In this document: piece after piece, positions 1 through 8,519 of the stretch
Layout of the letters: each line of letters begins with the position of its first letter
Position numbering within the stretch: position 1 is the first letter of the stretch
From: Salicibibacter cibarius
GTDB lineage: Bacteria; Bacillota; Bacilli; Bacillales; Marinococcaceae
Assembly (NCBI RefSeq): GCF_016495725.1
Contig: NZ_CP054705.1
Location: 3,038,001-3,102,000, forward strand
Length of the DNA stretch: 64,000 nt
Direction of reading: 5' to 3'
Notes under the pieces: model-generated
What the model was told of the DNA's origin: nothing
What the model saw: the letters and a program-made list of their open reading frames with translations, nothing else
Databases searched by the model: none
Program-made: the position numbers and the translations under genes

Positions 1-637
1 TAACCGAGGCAAGAAGATCAATCCAATCTGTATGAACCAATTCTATCGTTTCACCTTCTACATCATCTACGCTTTCCGTCCAGCCCGACACCTGATCTTC
101 ATTCTCATCGATCCAATTTTGGGCAGCCTCGATTTCATCTACGCCTTCATTTAAGTCATCCATAATTTCTTCCATATCTTCAACCGTCCACTCAAAATTA
201 TCCAGGATTTCATAGGCTTCCGGCGAATCTTCTTGCAGACCTTCCCGAGCGAGTTTGTGAATGTCTTCCGGTTCACCGAATGACAGATCCGGGTCATCCA
301 AAAACTTGAGGTCATGGGAGTTAAATTTCCAGTGCGGCCCCCAGCCGGTAACAACAATCGGTTCCTCATTGTCGATGGCTTCTTCCAGCTCGGCGATCAT
401 TGCCGCCTCGGAACTCGATTGTAATTCCCACTCATCAAGATCATAATCCTCAAAAGCCTGTTCTGCACTTTCCATTATTCCGGCACCGGGATCAATGCCG
501 GTAATCGTGTAATCCATTTCTTCGGCAACACTTCCTTCTTCCGTATCTCCATCCGCATCGTCTGAACCACAAGCGGCCGCGACGAGAAACAACGAACATC
601 CGGTTACTATACTTGCTTTTTTCCAATACTGGTTCAT
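1..637 (-). CDS. opuAC: Glycine betaine-binding lipoprotein OpuAC (partial, C-terminus beyond left edge)
   Basis: Substrate-binding lipoprotein of an osmoprotectant ABC importer, anchored outside the membrane. I translated the minus strand from the ATG at 637, which follows a GGAGAG ribosome binding site. The first ~20 residues are a lipoprotein signal ending in AAACG. Then come YTITGIDPGAGIM, EEPIVVTGWGPHWKF and EDIHKLAREG, the first lobe of the Bacillus OpuAC fold, in which the two lobes are swapped relative to E. coli ProX. The second lobe begins near VEGETIELVHTDW and runs off the window after 212 residues. It lies 68 bp downstream of a BCCT betaine carrier on the same strand. Whether ATPase and permease genes follow cannot be seen. 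Confidence 0.9.
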   Translation of the reverse strand, partial: MNQYWKKASIVTGCSLFLVAAACGSDDADGDTEEGSVAEEMDYTITGIDPGAGIMESAEQAFEDYDLDEWELQSSSEAAMIAELEEAIDNEEPIVVTGWGPHWKFNSHDLKFLDDPDLSFGEPEDIHKLAREGLQEDSPEAYEILDNFEWTVEDMEEIMDDLNEGVDEIEAAQNWIDENEDQVSGWTESVDDVEGETIELVHTDWIDLLASV

Positions 638-673
638 ATAAGTATCTCTCCTTGATTTTGAATTTAAGAAAGG

Positions 674-692
674 GACACAGCCCATCAACCGG
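674..692 (-). terminator. Hairpin between the BCCT and opuAC genes
   Basis: CAGCCC and GGGCTG pair around a 7-nt loop in the 68-bp gap between the two betaine genes. Only a weak pyrimidine run follows on the minus strand, so this could be a leaky terminator that lowers opuAC expression relative to the carrier. Confidence 0.4.
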
Positions 693-705
693 GCTGGCCT
701 CAGTT

Positions 706-2346
706 TTATTGCTTTTCTTCTCCTTCAACCTCGATCTCTTCATCAGGGAGCGTTTGCTCGAATTCCTCCCGTTTTTCCTCAAGTGCACGTTGGGATTCTT
801 CCTGATAACCGGGGTCAAACTCTTGCTGTTTGTACTCCAAACGTAAAATATCGTATTCTCTGCTTAACGCTTTGACGAGCGATATACCAAGCAGTATCAC
901 GACAAACGCGAATGGAAATGCGGCAATGAGCATCGCCATCTCCAAGGCTTCCAAACCGCCAGAAAACAACAAGACAGCGGCTGTACCGGAAAGGATCGCG
1001 CCCCAAATGATTTTAATGTTCACAGATGGATTGAGCTTTCCCCCGGTCGTAAGAATACCGAGCACGAATGTCGCTGCATCGGCAGACGTTACAAAGAACG
1101 AGGCGATAAGCAACACAGCTATACCGATCACAATGATATCCAGCGGGAGATTTTCCAAGAACGCGAAGAGGGCCACTTCATCGCCTTCCGCTTCAACAAG
1201 ATCATATAACGCGCCTCCCAGCGCATTATCCATCTCGATGCCGGCAACACCCAAAACCGCGAACCAAATTAAGCTAAACACTAAAGGAACGGAAATAACC
1301 CCGATAACAAATTCACGGATTGTTCTTCCTCTGGAAACACGGGCAATAAACGTGCCGACGAACGCCGACCAGCCAATCCACCAAGCCCAGTAGAAGAGCG
1401 TCCAATCATTCAGAAACTCCCGTTCGCCGGTAAAGGCATTCATGTTAAACGTCATGCTAGGCAAATTTTGTAAATAATTACCTGTTGTTGTCATAAACGA
1501 ATCAACCATCTGCACCGGTGCACCAAACACAACGAATACAAACGCCATTAGTCCGACCGCGATAACGATGTTCATCCGGCTTAAAAAGCGAATCCCTCGA
1601 TTGACACCGGTGATCGCCGAGGTGACAAACACAGCGGTAATGATCAGGATTACGAGAAGTTGTGTGATGATATTGTTTTCCATACCTTCAAAACTAAAAC
1701 TTAAACCGGCGGTAATCTGGGTCGCGCCCAGACCGAGCGATGTGGCGATGCCAAAGACAGTGCCAAAGACAGCCAATATATCAACACCATGGCCCAAGCC
1801 CCCTTTGGCCCGATCGCCCAATAACGGGGTAAGTGCCGAGCTCATCAAGAGCGGCGCCTGATGCCTGAATTTAAAATACGCAAGGGCCAGGCCAACAACG
1901 GAATATACGGCCCACGGATGGATGCCCCAATGGAAGACCGAATGTTGCAGCGCTTCTTCCGAAGCCGCTATCGTACCCGGTTCTTCCGATGCAGGAGCGT
2001 AATAACTCGTCAACGGTTCGGTAACACCGAAGAAGACGAGGCCGACGCCCATTCCCGCGGTAAAGAGAAAGGCGAACCATGTAAAATAACTATATTCCGG
2101 CCTCTCATCCGGCTTTCCGAGTCTGATCCGTCCAAACGGACTAATCACCATAAAGATGGCAAAAAGGACAAACCCCGTCATGACTAACATATAAAACCAA
2201 CCGAAGTTTGAAGCCAGGAACCCATCAATAAATCCCAGTACAGTTTCAACATTCTCGGGTAAAAAAGTGCCCCATAAGATAAAAACTGTCGCGATGGCTA
2301 ACGCCACCCAAAACACGATCGTCAATGTACTATTTTTCCTTTTCAA
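706..2346 (-). CDS. BCCT-family glycine betaine transporter (OpuD-like), copy 1
   Basis: Sodium-coupled secondary carrier for glycine betaine or similar trimethylammonium osmolytes. The 546 residues give about twelve hydrophobic segments, with the BCCT signatures GMGVGLVFFGVTEPL near residue 95 and WTLFYWAWWIGWSAFVGTF near residue 315. The cytoplasmic C-tail is rich in Glu (QEESQRALEEKREEFEQ), as in BCCT carriers whose tails sense osmotic stress. It starts at an ATG after AGGAGG. The next gene on the strand is opuAC, so a secondary carrier and an ABC binding protein may share a transcript. A close paralogue sits at 24088-25725, with long identical stretches. Substrate is inferred from the family. 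Confidence 0.92.
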   Translation of the reverse strand: MKRKNSTLTIVFWVALAIATVFILWGTFLPENVETVLGFIDGFLASNFGWFYMLVMTGFVLFAIFMVISPFGRIRLGKPDERPEYSYFTWFAFLFTAGMGVGLVFFGVTEPLTSYYAPASEEPGTIAASEEALQHSVFHWGIHPWAVYSVVGLALAYFKFRHQAPLLMSSALTPLLGDRAKGGLGHGVDILAVFGTVFGIATSLGLGATQITAGLSFSFEGMENNIITQLLVILIITAVFVTSAITGVNRGIRFLSRMNIVIAVGLMAFVFVVFGAPVQMVDSFMTTTGNYLQNLPSMTFNMNAFTGEREFLNDWTLFYWAWWIGWSAFVGTFIARVSRGRTIREFVIGVISVPLVFSLIWFAVLGVAGIEMDNALGGALYDLVEAEGDEVALFAFLENLPLDIIVIGIAVLLIASFFVTSADAATFVLGILTTGGKLNPSVNIKIIWGAILSGTAAVLLFSGGLEALEMAMLIAAFPFAFVVILLGISLVKALSREYDILRLEYKQQEFDPGYQEESQRALEEKREEFEQTLPDEEIEVEGEEKQ

Positions 2347-2431
2347 CCTAGAACCTCCTTATATATTTCGGGAAAATATGGAAACATGCACAAGTTCTTT
2401 CGATAAACAACCCCCCTTTTAAGTGTCATCC

Positions 2432-3571
2432 CTATTTTTTAATCTCTTTCGGTCCGAGAATCATCGCGACAATGCCAATGAATCCATAGATAACGAATGT
2501 AAGGGTAAAGCCGCCAAGATCAATAAGCATGCCCGCGAATACGGATCCTATGACCTGCCCGACAGCCAGAAGCAAGAAAGGCGTGCCAATCCCTAAAGAC
2601 GCATTGGTAATAAACACCCTTATGCCCCAAACCATTAACACACCGGTAATAAAGATATACGAGATCCCAAACAATGCAGCCGAAAGGTAGGACGCAACCC
2701 ATTGTTCCGGAAGCAAAGCAAGCAATAAAGAAGCCGTTCCAATAATGAGGCTCCCCCACTTATAAGCCCACGGAAGTCCGAAGTGTTGAATGAGCGATCC
2801 GGAAAAGCCCCCTAAAATCCCAAAAACACCGATGATGATCCAAAACAGCGATAGCTGCCAACTGCCATAAGCGCCTGTCGATGCAAGAAAATCGATGGCG
2901 AACGTCCAAAACGTTGCCGTGGATATGCCAAGCGTCGTCGCGCAAATGATTAAAGGGACGGCTCCTTCCACGCCTCTTATAGAGAACTGCCCGATTGCAA
3001 AAGATACGCGAGGTTTATCTCCAAGCCGAGGGATCACCTTTGCATTCCATATGAGGGCAATAAGCGCAATAAGCGCGTAGATAACATAAGTTAATCGCCA
3101 CTCTGATGCCAGGGCAAGCGCTCCTGCTCCTGACAGAGCAAGACCGATGCTCGTTCCGGCATTAATCCACGTATTCGCCTTCCCTTGGTTTTTTTCTTTA
3201 ATCCAAAGGGAAATCGCTGCCCCATATGGCGGCGACACAAGACCTGTACTTCCCCCCGCGAACAGAACCCCTAAAGCTAACACCCACACATTGGGCGACG
3301 CCCCCATGATTAATAACCCGATAAAAGCGGAGGTTCCCGCAGCAAGGATCATGAAACGGGGCCCCTTGTTGATCGTTAAGACAACCGTAGAGTAAACAAT
3401 GGCAAAGCAATAAGCGATATAGAAAAGCGAAGAGATGATCCCGGACACGGATGAGGACATTTCCAGGTCTTGGCTGATATTTGGAAGCAACAATCCGTAG
3501 CTGAACCTTGCAAACCCATAGGTAACGGCAATCATTGTGATTCCCGGAAGAACCAATCTTGAAAAATTCAT
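2432..3571 (-). CDS. MFS transporter, YbfB/YjiJ-like
   Basis: Major facilitator protein of 379 residues with about twelve membrane segments; the N-terminus (PGITMIAVTYGFARFSYGLLLPN) resembles YbfB/YjiJ-type members. I chose the ATG at 3571 because GGGGAGG lies 6 bases upstream; an in-frame start 21 bases earlier has no such site. The promoter region carries an operator-like sequence at 3596-3618 that recurs before the neighbouring tetR gene, so the carrier is probably repressed by that TetR protein and induced by its ligand. Substrate unknown; efflux of a toxic compound is the usual role in this arrangement. Confidence 0.8.
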   Translation of the reverse strand: MNFSRLVLPGITMIAVTYGFARFSYGLLLPNISQDLEMSSSVSGIISSLFYIAYCFAIVYSTVVLTINKGPRFMILAAGTSAFIGLLIMGASPNVWVLALGVLFAGGSTGLVSPPYGAAISLWIKEKNQGKANTWINAGTSIGLALSGAGALALASEWRLTYVIYALIALIALIWNAKVIPRLGDKPRVSFAIGQFSIRGVEGAVPLIICATTLGISTATFWTFAIDFLASTGAYGSWQLSLFWIIIGVFGILGGFSGSLIQHFGLPWAYKWGSLIIGTASLLLALLPEQWVASYLSAALFGISYIFITGVLMVWGIRVFITNASLGIGTPFLLLAVGQVIGSVFAGMLIDLGGFTLTFVIYGFIGIVAMILGPKEIKK

Positions 3572-3595
3572 GATATCCTCCCCGCCAATCATTAG

Positions 3596-3618
3596 TATAT
3601 AGAACGATCTTTATATTT
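3596..3618. promoter_or_regulatory. TetR operator-like site 1 (MFS promoter)
   Basis: TATATAGAACGATCTTTATA lies 25 bp upstream of the MFS start. Near-identical copies stand at 4031 and directly before tetR at 4633, which points to a shared regulator. It is only an imperfect dyad. Confidence 0.6.
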
Positions 3619-3689
3619 ACGGTGTAAAAAATGTACGCTGGCAGACGAACGATCCTTTTGCCAACGACACAGGTATTGCATCGAATTTT

Positions 3690-3970
3690 CGGGTTGGTAA
3701 TCCCTTTCGGCTCAATTTCACCCGTCTTTGAGGGATTACTCGGGGTTTGTTTTCCCTTTCGGCGCTACTTCAACCGCCTTTGAGGGATTACTTCAGGCTG
3801 CTAATCCCTCTCAACGCTACTTCAACCGCCTTTGAGGGATTACTTCAGGCTGCTAATCCCTCTCAACGCTACTTCAACCGTCTTTGGGGGATTACTCGGG
3901 GTTTGTTTTCCCTCTTGGCGCTACTTTTCCCGTCCTTGAGGGATCAGGACGGGCTTTTGATACCTCTCGC
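3690..3970. repeat. 52-bp tandem array A (5-6 units)
   Basis: Units beginning GAGGGATTAC (one reads GGGGGATTAC, the last GAGGGATCAG) start at 3730, 3782, 3834, 3886 and 3938, an exact 52-bp step, with a degenerate unit before them. Each unit carries GAGGGATTA and TAATCCCTC, able to form a 9-bp stem with an 11-nt loop in the best units. The array separates the MFS gene from the end of tetR. Reading frames through it are repeat artefacts. Confidence 0.9.
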
Positions 3971-4030
3971 AATCACTTAACCGACCTTAGAAGTTCCCTA
4001 TCCGATTTTAAGACCCGTTCATTCAATCAT

Positions 4031-4053
4031 TATATAGAACGACCTTTATATTT
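4031..4053. promoter_or_regulatory. TetR operator-like site 2 (beyond array A)
   Basis: TATATAGAACGACCTTTATA lies just after the tetR stop codon. Similarity to site 1 continues for about 20 more bases (GTGNNAAAAA then TACGNTGG), so this looks like a duplicated piece of the MFS promoter separated from the original by array A. Confidence 0.55.
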
Positions 4054-4075
4054 TCTGTGCGAAAAATTACGATGG

Positions 4076-4621
4076 CTAATAAACAATTCTTTTTGCCATC
4101 GCCATCGCGTATTCGGTCGCTTTTTCCGCCCCAATTAACGTAGTCATCGATGTTGCGCCTTCAAGCAGCAGTGTAAAATAATGGGCTAAATCACTGTAAT
4201 CATCTTCGCCGATCCGTTTGGCCAACATTTGAAAGTACTGTAACAATCTTGACTTGTGCGAACGGGCAATATTTTCAATATCATTGTTGGCCCCCGCGTA
4301 ATCTTCAATCGCCCGCAAAAACATATCCCCTTGATAGGACTCTTCTTCCAGCCATTTTCCATGGGCTTCGACGGCGAAAAGAAAAGGCGTTTCGTTTTCC
4401 CCTTGCACAAGCGCATCCAAATACGACCAATATCTTTCCTCCCGTTGTTTTAACACTTCTTCTACTAATTGCTCCTTGGAGGAAAAGTGATTATAGAGCG
4501 TCATTGTTGCAACATTTGCTTCGCTAATAATTTGTTTGAGACCGACACCGCGAAAACCATGTTCATAAAAAAGTCTTTCTGCCGCATTTAAAAGATCCGC
4601 TTTTTTTACCGGTGTATTCAT
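4076..4621 (-). CDS. TetR/AcrR-family transcriptional regulator
   Basis: Repressor of 181 residues. The N-terminal helix-turn-helix is clear (DLLNAAERLFYEHGFRGVGL, then MTLYNHFSSKEQLVEEVL at about residues 40-57), followed by an all-helical ligand domain of usual length. AAGGAG stands ahead of the ATG. An operator-like sequence overlaps its own promoter (4633-4655) and the same sequence lies before the divergently positioned but same-strand MFS gene downstream, so autoregulation plus control of the exporter is likely. The ligand is unknown. Confidence 0.88.
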   Translation of the reverse strand: MNTPVKKADLLNAAERLFYEHGFRGVGLKQIISEANVATMTLYNHFSSKEQLVEEVLKQREERYWSYLDALVQGENETPFLFAVEAHGKWLEEESYQGDMFLRAIEDYAGANNDIENIARSHKSRLLQYFQMLAKRIGEDDYSDLAHYFTLLLEGATSMTTLIGAEKATEYAMAMAKRIVY

Positions 4622-4632
4622 ATCTATCTCCT

Positions 4633-4655
4633 TATATAGAACGACCTTTATATTT
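4633..4655. promoter_or_regulatory. TetR operator-like site 3 (tetR promoter)
   Basis: TATATAGAACGACCTTTATA lies 11 bp before the tetR ATG, overlapping its ribosome binding site region. It is the third copy of the site; its position suits autorepression. Confidence 0.6.
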
Positions 4656-4781
4656 AAAATAACATTTTATTTTTTCACGATCAATAGCTTTATTATACGT
4701 AACCATTAAACGCTTCTATTCTCAAAATTACTAACATATGTATGCAAATGAATTGATAAGAAAAGCACGGGAGGTCATTCC

Positions 4782-6860
4782 ATGGATGATTACAAAGATG
4801 AGTCATCATCCCGATACAAGAAATCAGTAGGAAAAAACCGAAAAGATGAGCAGTTGGAACAATATCGGAAAAGAAACACCGGCAAAGGCAAAAAAATGAC
4901 GGATGATAACGGGGTAAGGGTCTCCAATGACCGGAGGACATTAAGGGCAGGGAGACGGGGGCCACTCACTTTCAATGACTTTCATTTTTATAAAAAACAA
5001 TCCCATTTCAGCCGGGAAAGAATTCCGGAAAAAGTTGTTCATGCTAGGGGTTTCGGTGTATATGGGGAATTTGAAACATATGAATCGCTGAACCACCTTA
5101 CCCGTGCACATTTTCTAGGAGAAGCCGGGCGTAAAACACCTATATTTATTCGATTTTCCAACTTTGTCGGTAATAAGGGTTCTAAAGATACAGCCGTAGA
5201 CATTCGCGGATTTGCGGTCAAATTTTACACAGAAGAAGGCAATTATGATTCATTGTCTTTGCAATTTCCAGTTTTTATTCTTGCCGATGCGATGAAGTTT
5301 ATGAATGTGGCCCACGCGGCTAAGCAAAATCCGGTGACGGATATTCCGCAAGCGACGACCGCCCATGACAATTTTTGGGATTACGTCGCCAACAATCAGG
5401 AATCTGCGCACATGGTGATGTGGTTAATGTCAATGCGTGGCCGTCCAAGAAGCTGGCGGATGATGGAAGCTTGGCCGATCAATACCTTTCGGTTTGTGAA
5501 TGAGCATGGGAAATCAACGTTTGTCCGCTTTAAATGGGAACCGAAACTCGGGGTTCATTCGTTGTTATTGGATGAAGCGAATGTGATTGGAGGGGTTGAT
5601 CCGGACTTTCACCGTCGGGATATGATCGAGGCGATTAATATGGGCGCATACCCTGAGTATGAACTCGGGATCCAATTAATCGCGGAAGAAGATGAATATA
5701 AATATGACTTTGATGTTCTAGATGATACGAAACTTTGGCCGGAAGAAGAAATCCCGGTCCAAATCATTGGGAAAATGACGTTGAACCGGCTTGTTGATAA
5801 TTTCTTTGCCGAAGATGAGCAGTCGGTCTTTGATCCTGCCAATGTTGTCCCGGGCATCGACTTCACGCATGATCCAGTTTTACAAGGGAGGGCGTTTGCG
5901 TATAGGGATACAGAATTATATCGGCAACAATCTGCGAATATTGAGGATATACCGGTGAACAAACCGGTCGCTGAAAGGAACTTTAACTTGCGGGATGGCG
6001 CTCAGAGGCATCGGATCGATGTTGATCCTGTTCACTATCATGAAAACTCATTAGCGGGGAATACACCGGCCGAGGCGTCTTCCGAAGAAGGGGGATACGT
6101 CAATTACCCGACAGAAGTGGAAGGGCATCTGACAAGGGACGTCCCGAGCGACTCGTTTCTTGATTTCTTTTCGCAGGCACGGCTTTTTTGGAATAGCTTA
6201 TCACCCGTTGAAAAACAAGACCTTATCGAAACGTTTAATTTTCACCTTGGATATGTAGAGAGTAAATCGGTTCGACAACAAAATGTAGACATGTGGGCGA
6301 ATGTTGATCGGGAGATGGCTTGTGAGATTGCCGACAATATTGGTGTCGAACGTCCGAAAGGCACCCATGTGCCGGTTACAAAAAGCTCACCCGCGCTTAG
6401 CCAGGCAAACACTCCGCATTATGCTTATACACAAAAAGTTGCTGTTTTAATCGGCAACGGTTTCGACGGCCGTGAAGTAAGAGATGTGGTTGAATTACTA
6501 TACGAATATGGCGTTTTTGTCGAGTTCATCAATAATAAGCTCGGGACGGTCACAGGCGACGATGGGACCAAAATCGACATCGATTCCACATTCACGACGA
6601 AGTACTCAGTCTTGTTTGATTCCTTCTATGTTGTAGGAGGTCATTCGGATAATGGGGATCAATTCCATCAAAATATCATCGATTTTATAAGTGAAGCGTA
6701 CGAACAATATAAACCCATCGGCATTGCAACAGATGCAACCGATTATTTTCAACAGGCAGATGTAAGAAACATGCCCGGCGTCGTTTTTGCCACAAACAAC
6801 CCTAACTTTGGGCCTGAATTTGTTTCCGCCATCGCACAACAACGTTTTTGGAGCAGATAA
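4782..6860 (+). CDS. Large-subunit (KatE/HPII-type) catalase homologue with altered distal site
   Basis: Heme catalase fold of 692 residues with the C-terminal class I glutamine-amidotransferase-like domain (about 545-692) typical of large-subunit enzymes. GGGAGG precedes the ATG. Visible landmarks are the distal His in VVHARG (H87), FIRFSNFVGNKGSKDT, and the heme-ligand Tyr in RAFAYRDTELYR (about 373). Oddly, where active catalases read N-N before P-V-F, this protein has L160-Q161 (SLSLQFPVFILAD). The second catalase in this window keeps the Asn pair. Loss of the distal Asn should lower catalase activity, so it may act as a peroxidase or another heme enzyme. Stand-alone transcript with its own terminator. 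Confidence 0.85.
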   Translation: MDDYKDESSSRYKKSVGKNRKDEQLEQYRKRNTGKGKKMTDDNGVRVSNDRRTLRAGRRGPLTFNDFHFYKKQSHFSRERIPEKVVHARGFGVYGEFETYESLNHLTRAHFLGEAGRKTPIFIRFSNFVGNKGSKDTAVDIRGFAVKFYTEEGNYDSLSLQFPVFILADAMKFMNVAHAAKQNPVTDIPQATTAHDNFWDYVANNQESAHMVMWLMSMRGRPRSWRMMEAWPINTFRFVNEHGKSTFVRFKWEPKLGVHSLLLDEANVIGGVDPDFHRRDMIEAINMGAYPEYELGIQLIAEEDEYKYDFDVLDDTKLWPEEEIPVQIIGKMTLNRLVDNFFAEDEQSVFDPANVVPGIDFTHDPVLQGRAFAYRDTELYRQQSANIEDIPVNKPVAERNFNLRDGAQRHRIDVDPVHYHENSLAGNTPAEASSEEGGYVNYPTEVEGHLTRDVPSDSFLDFFSQARLFWNSLSPVEKQDLIETFNFHLGYVESKSVRQQNVDMWANVDREMACEIADNIGVERPKGTHVPVTKSSPALSQANTPHYAYTQKVAVLIGNGFDGREVRDVVELLYEYGVFVEFINNKLGTVTGDDGTKIDIDSTFTTKYSVLFDSFYVVGGHSDNGDQFHQNIIDFISEAYEQYKPIGIATDATDYFQQADVRNMPGVVFATNNPNFGPEFVSAIAQQRFWSR

Positions 6861-6874
6861 CATTGCTATATAAA

Positions 6875-6914
6875 GCATGCAGGGAAATAACGATGCTTAT
6901 TTCCCTGTTTTTTT
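6875..6914. terminator. Rho-independent terminator of the catalase gene
   Basis: CAGGGAAATAA pairs with TTATTTCCCTG and seven T follow. The same sequence is repeated at 7779-7816. Confidence 0.85.
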
Positions 6915-6990
6915 ATATTTTACGTTTAAACAGCATTTCCATTCCAACGTTTGTTATAATATATTGTAATTACAAGTAGCATCATTTATA

Positions 6991-7011
6991 ATAATAGCAA
7001 ACAAACATTCC
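6991..7011 (+). promoter_or_regulatory. Conserved leader block of the coiled-coil gene
   Basis: ATAATAGCAAACAARCATTC recurs with one change at 15071-15091 upstream of the broken relative of this gene. A TATAAT-like -10 (TTATAATAA) lies at its left edge, so the block spans the likely transcription start and leader. Confidence 0.5.
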
Positions 7012-7027
7012 TTTAAAGGAGGGTGAC

Positions 7028-7561
7028 ATGATGAAGGACGAGTTAGCACAACAGCTCCTAAATGAAATGAAACACTTTAAACAAGATTTAAGCGATTTTA
7101 AGACAGAGATGAAATCAGACATGCAAAGTTTGCGTACTGAAATGAGCTCGGACATGCAAGGTTTACGTACTGAGATGCGCTCGGACATGCAAGAATTGAG
7201 AACTGAAATGCATTCGAACATGCAAGGTTTGCATACTGAAATGCGCTCGGACATGCAGAGTTTGCGTTCTGAAATGAAATCGGACATGCAAGGTTTACGT
7301 ACTGAGATGAAGGATGATACACAAAGCTTGCGCGCTGAAATGAACCAACGCTTTGATCAGGTCGATGCGGAACTAGCCGTTTTAAAAGGCGGACAGAAAG
7401 GCATTCGCTCGGAAATGACAGATCGGTTTCGTGAAACAAATGATCATCTTGGCCACCTAAGTCGCCAAATCAATTTTCTCGATGCCGATTATCATTTGCT
7501 ACATCGTAAAGCATCAGACACGGAAAAAGAACTCAACCGTCTCGCACACAATCAACTATAA
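7028..7561 (+). CDS. Coiled-coil protein with seven 11-residue repeats
   Basis: Protein of 177 residues (ATG at 7028 or 7031; AAAGGAGGGTG upstream). Residues about 30-110 consist of seven tandem 11-residue units of the form SDMQ-G/S-LRTEM-R/K, a hendecad pattern that predicts a long straight coiled coil. The C-terminal third is helical and not repetitive. There is no signal peptide or membrane segment. Two other proteins here (44171-44560 and 57511-58146) share the plan of short head, repeats and helical tail, and a relic lies at 15111. The gene is bracketed by two copies of the same terminator. Function unknown; cytoplasmic scaffold or phage-tail-fibre-like rod are guesses. Confidence 0.8.
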   Translation: MMKDELAQQLLNEMKHFKQDLSDFKTEMKSDMQSLRTEMSSDMQGLRTEMRSDMQELRTEMHSNMQGLHTEMRSDMQSLRSEMKSDMQGLRTEMKDDTQSLRAEMNQRFDQVDAELAVLKGGQKGIRSEMTDRFRETNDHLGHLSRQINFLDADYHLLHRKASDTEKELNRLAHNQL

Positions 7562-7778
7562 CTGAACGACTTAAATTTTGATGAAATTCTTGGCGGGATC
7601 CTATTTCCCCTGACCCAATCGTTTATAAGCCCGCCTTGTCCTGCTCTTAGCCCCTCAAATAACACGATAAACACCTCTATAACCAATCACAAACTTAAAT
7701 TCCCAAACCAAAAAACTTTTTCTCCTTCTGTATTGACGACCGTAAAAGAAGGAGTATTAGCAACTGATACTTGACAGG

Positions 7779-7816
7779 GCATGCAGGGAAATAACGATAT
7801 TTATTTCCCTGTTTTT
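7779..7816. terminator. Bidirectional terminator (second copy)
   Basis: Same stem as at 6875 (CAGGGAAATAA / TTATTTCCCTG) followed by five T on the plus strand. It abuts the stop codon of the convergent LysM gene, so on the minus strand it could end that transcript. Confidence 0.75.
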
Positions 7817-7818
7817 AA

Positions 7819-8316
7819 TTACGGTACGAGCAATCCATATCCCGCGGGCAAAACAGCAGGAGAAAAGCCGGGTCGCCGTTGGTTCATCTGTATAATCATT
7901 TGCGGAGATACCCCGATCGCTTGACTAATGCTGTACAAATTATCGCCGGTGCTGACCGCGAATACATTGATGGGAACTTCAATAAGCTGAAAGGGTTGCA
8001 AGGCATCTGCGTTCGTTAATTGCGGGTTGGCATTGATAAGGTTTTGGACAGGTATTGAAAAATCTTGAGCAATCGCATACAGGCTGTCACCCGGCTGAAC
8101 GACATACAATACACGGCTTTGCGCATTGGTCTCCCCCGGTACCGGCGCAATCAACCATTGCCCCGGATAAATGGCTCCCGCCTCAAAAAACGGAGGGAAA
8201 ATCCCATTGATTTGTGAGATCCCCGGTACAGTGCTTCCCAATCTGTTCGCGATCGTGTTAAGCGTATCATTTGGCTGGACGGTATAAACGATATAGGTTC
8301 CCCCAACAATCGGCAT
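7819..8316 (-). CDS. LysM protein with three LysM domains
   Basis: Peptidoglycan- or chitin-type glycan-binding protein of 165 residues. Three LysM repeats are visible: IVYTVQPNDTLNTIANRLGS (about 9-28 onward), LYVVQPGDSLYAIAQDFSIP (about 68 onward) and NVFAVSTGDNLYSISQAIGV (about 115 onward). I chose the ATG at 8316 because GAGGAGG precedes it by 8 bases; an earlier in-frame ATG would add 30 residues without a good site. No signal peptide is seen, as in spore-coat or cortex LysM proteins such as SafA, so a sporulation role is possible but not shown. No catalytic domain is attached. Confidence 0.85.
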   Translation of the reverse strand: MPIVGGTYIVYTVQPNDTLNTIANRLGSTVPGISQINGIFPPFFEAGAIYPGQWLIAPVPGETNAQSRVLYVVQPGDSLYAIAQDFSIPVQNLINANPQLTNADALQPFQLIEVPINVFAVSTGDNLYSISQAIGVSPQMIIQMNQRRPGFSPAVLPAGYGLLVP

Positions 8317-8519
8317 GTTAACGTCCTCCTCGATTTTCATTCTTTTATCACCATAAGCAATGCAGGTTTGTTTGGTGCATGTATACTTCTCTTTGAATAG
8401 ATTCACTATTTCTAAAATTTTTGTTAAATATGAAAAAAGATGTTTTGCACGTTTTTTATAAGGGAAAATTTATACATACAAAAAAGCAACTATGAAAAAA
8501 GTTTTAAAGGAGGATATCT

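Noticed and set aside
3747-4138. Plus-strand open frames over array A
   Set aside because: They are made of translated 52-bp units, lack ribosome binding sites and run into the tetR gene on the other strand.
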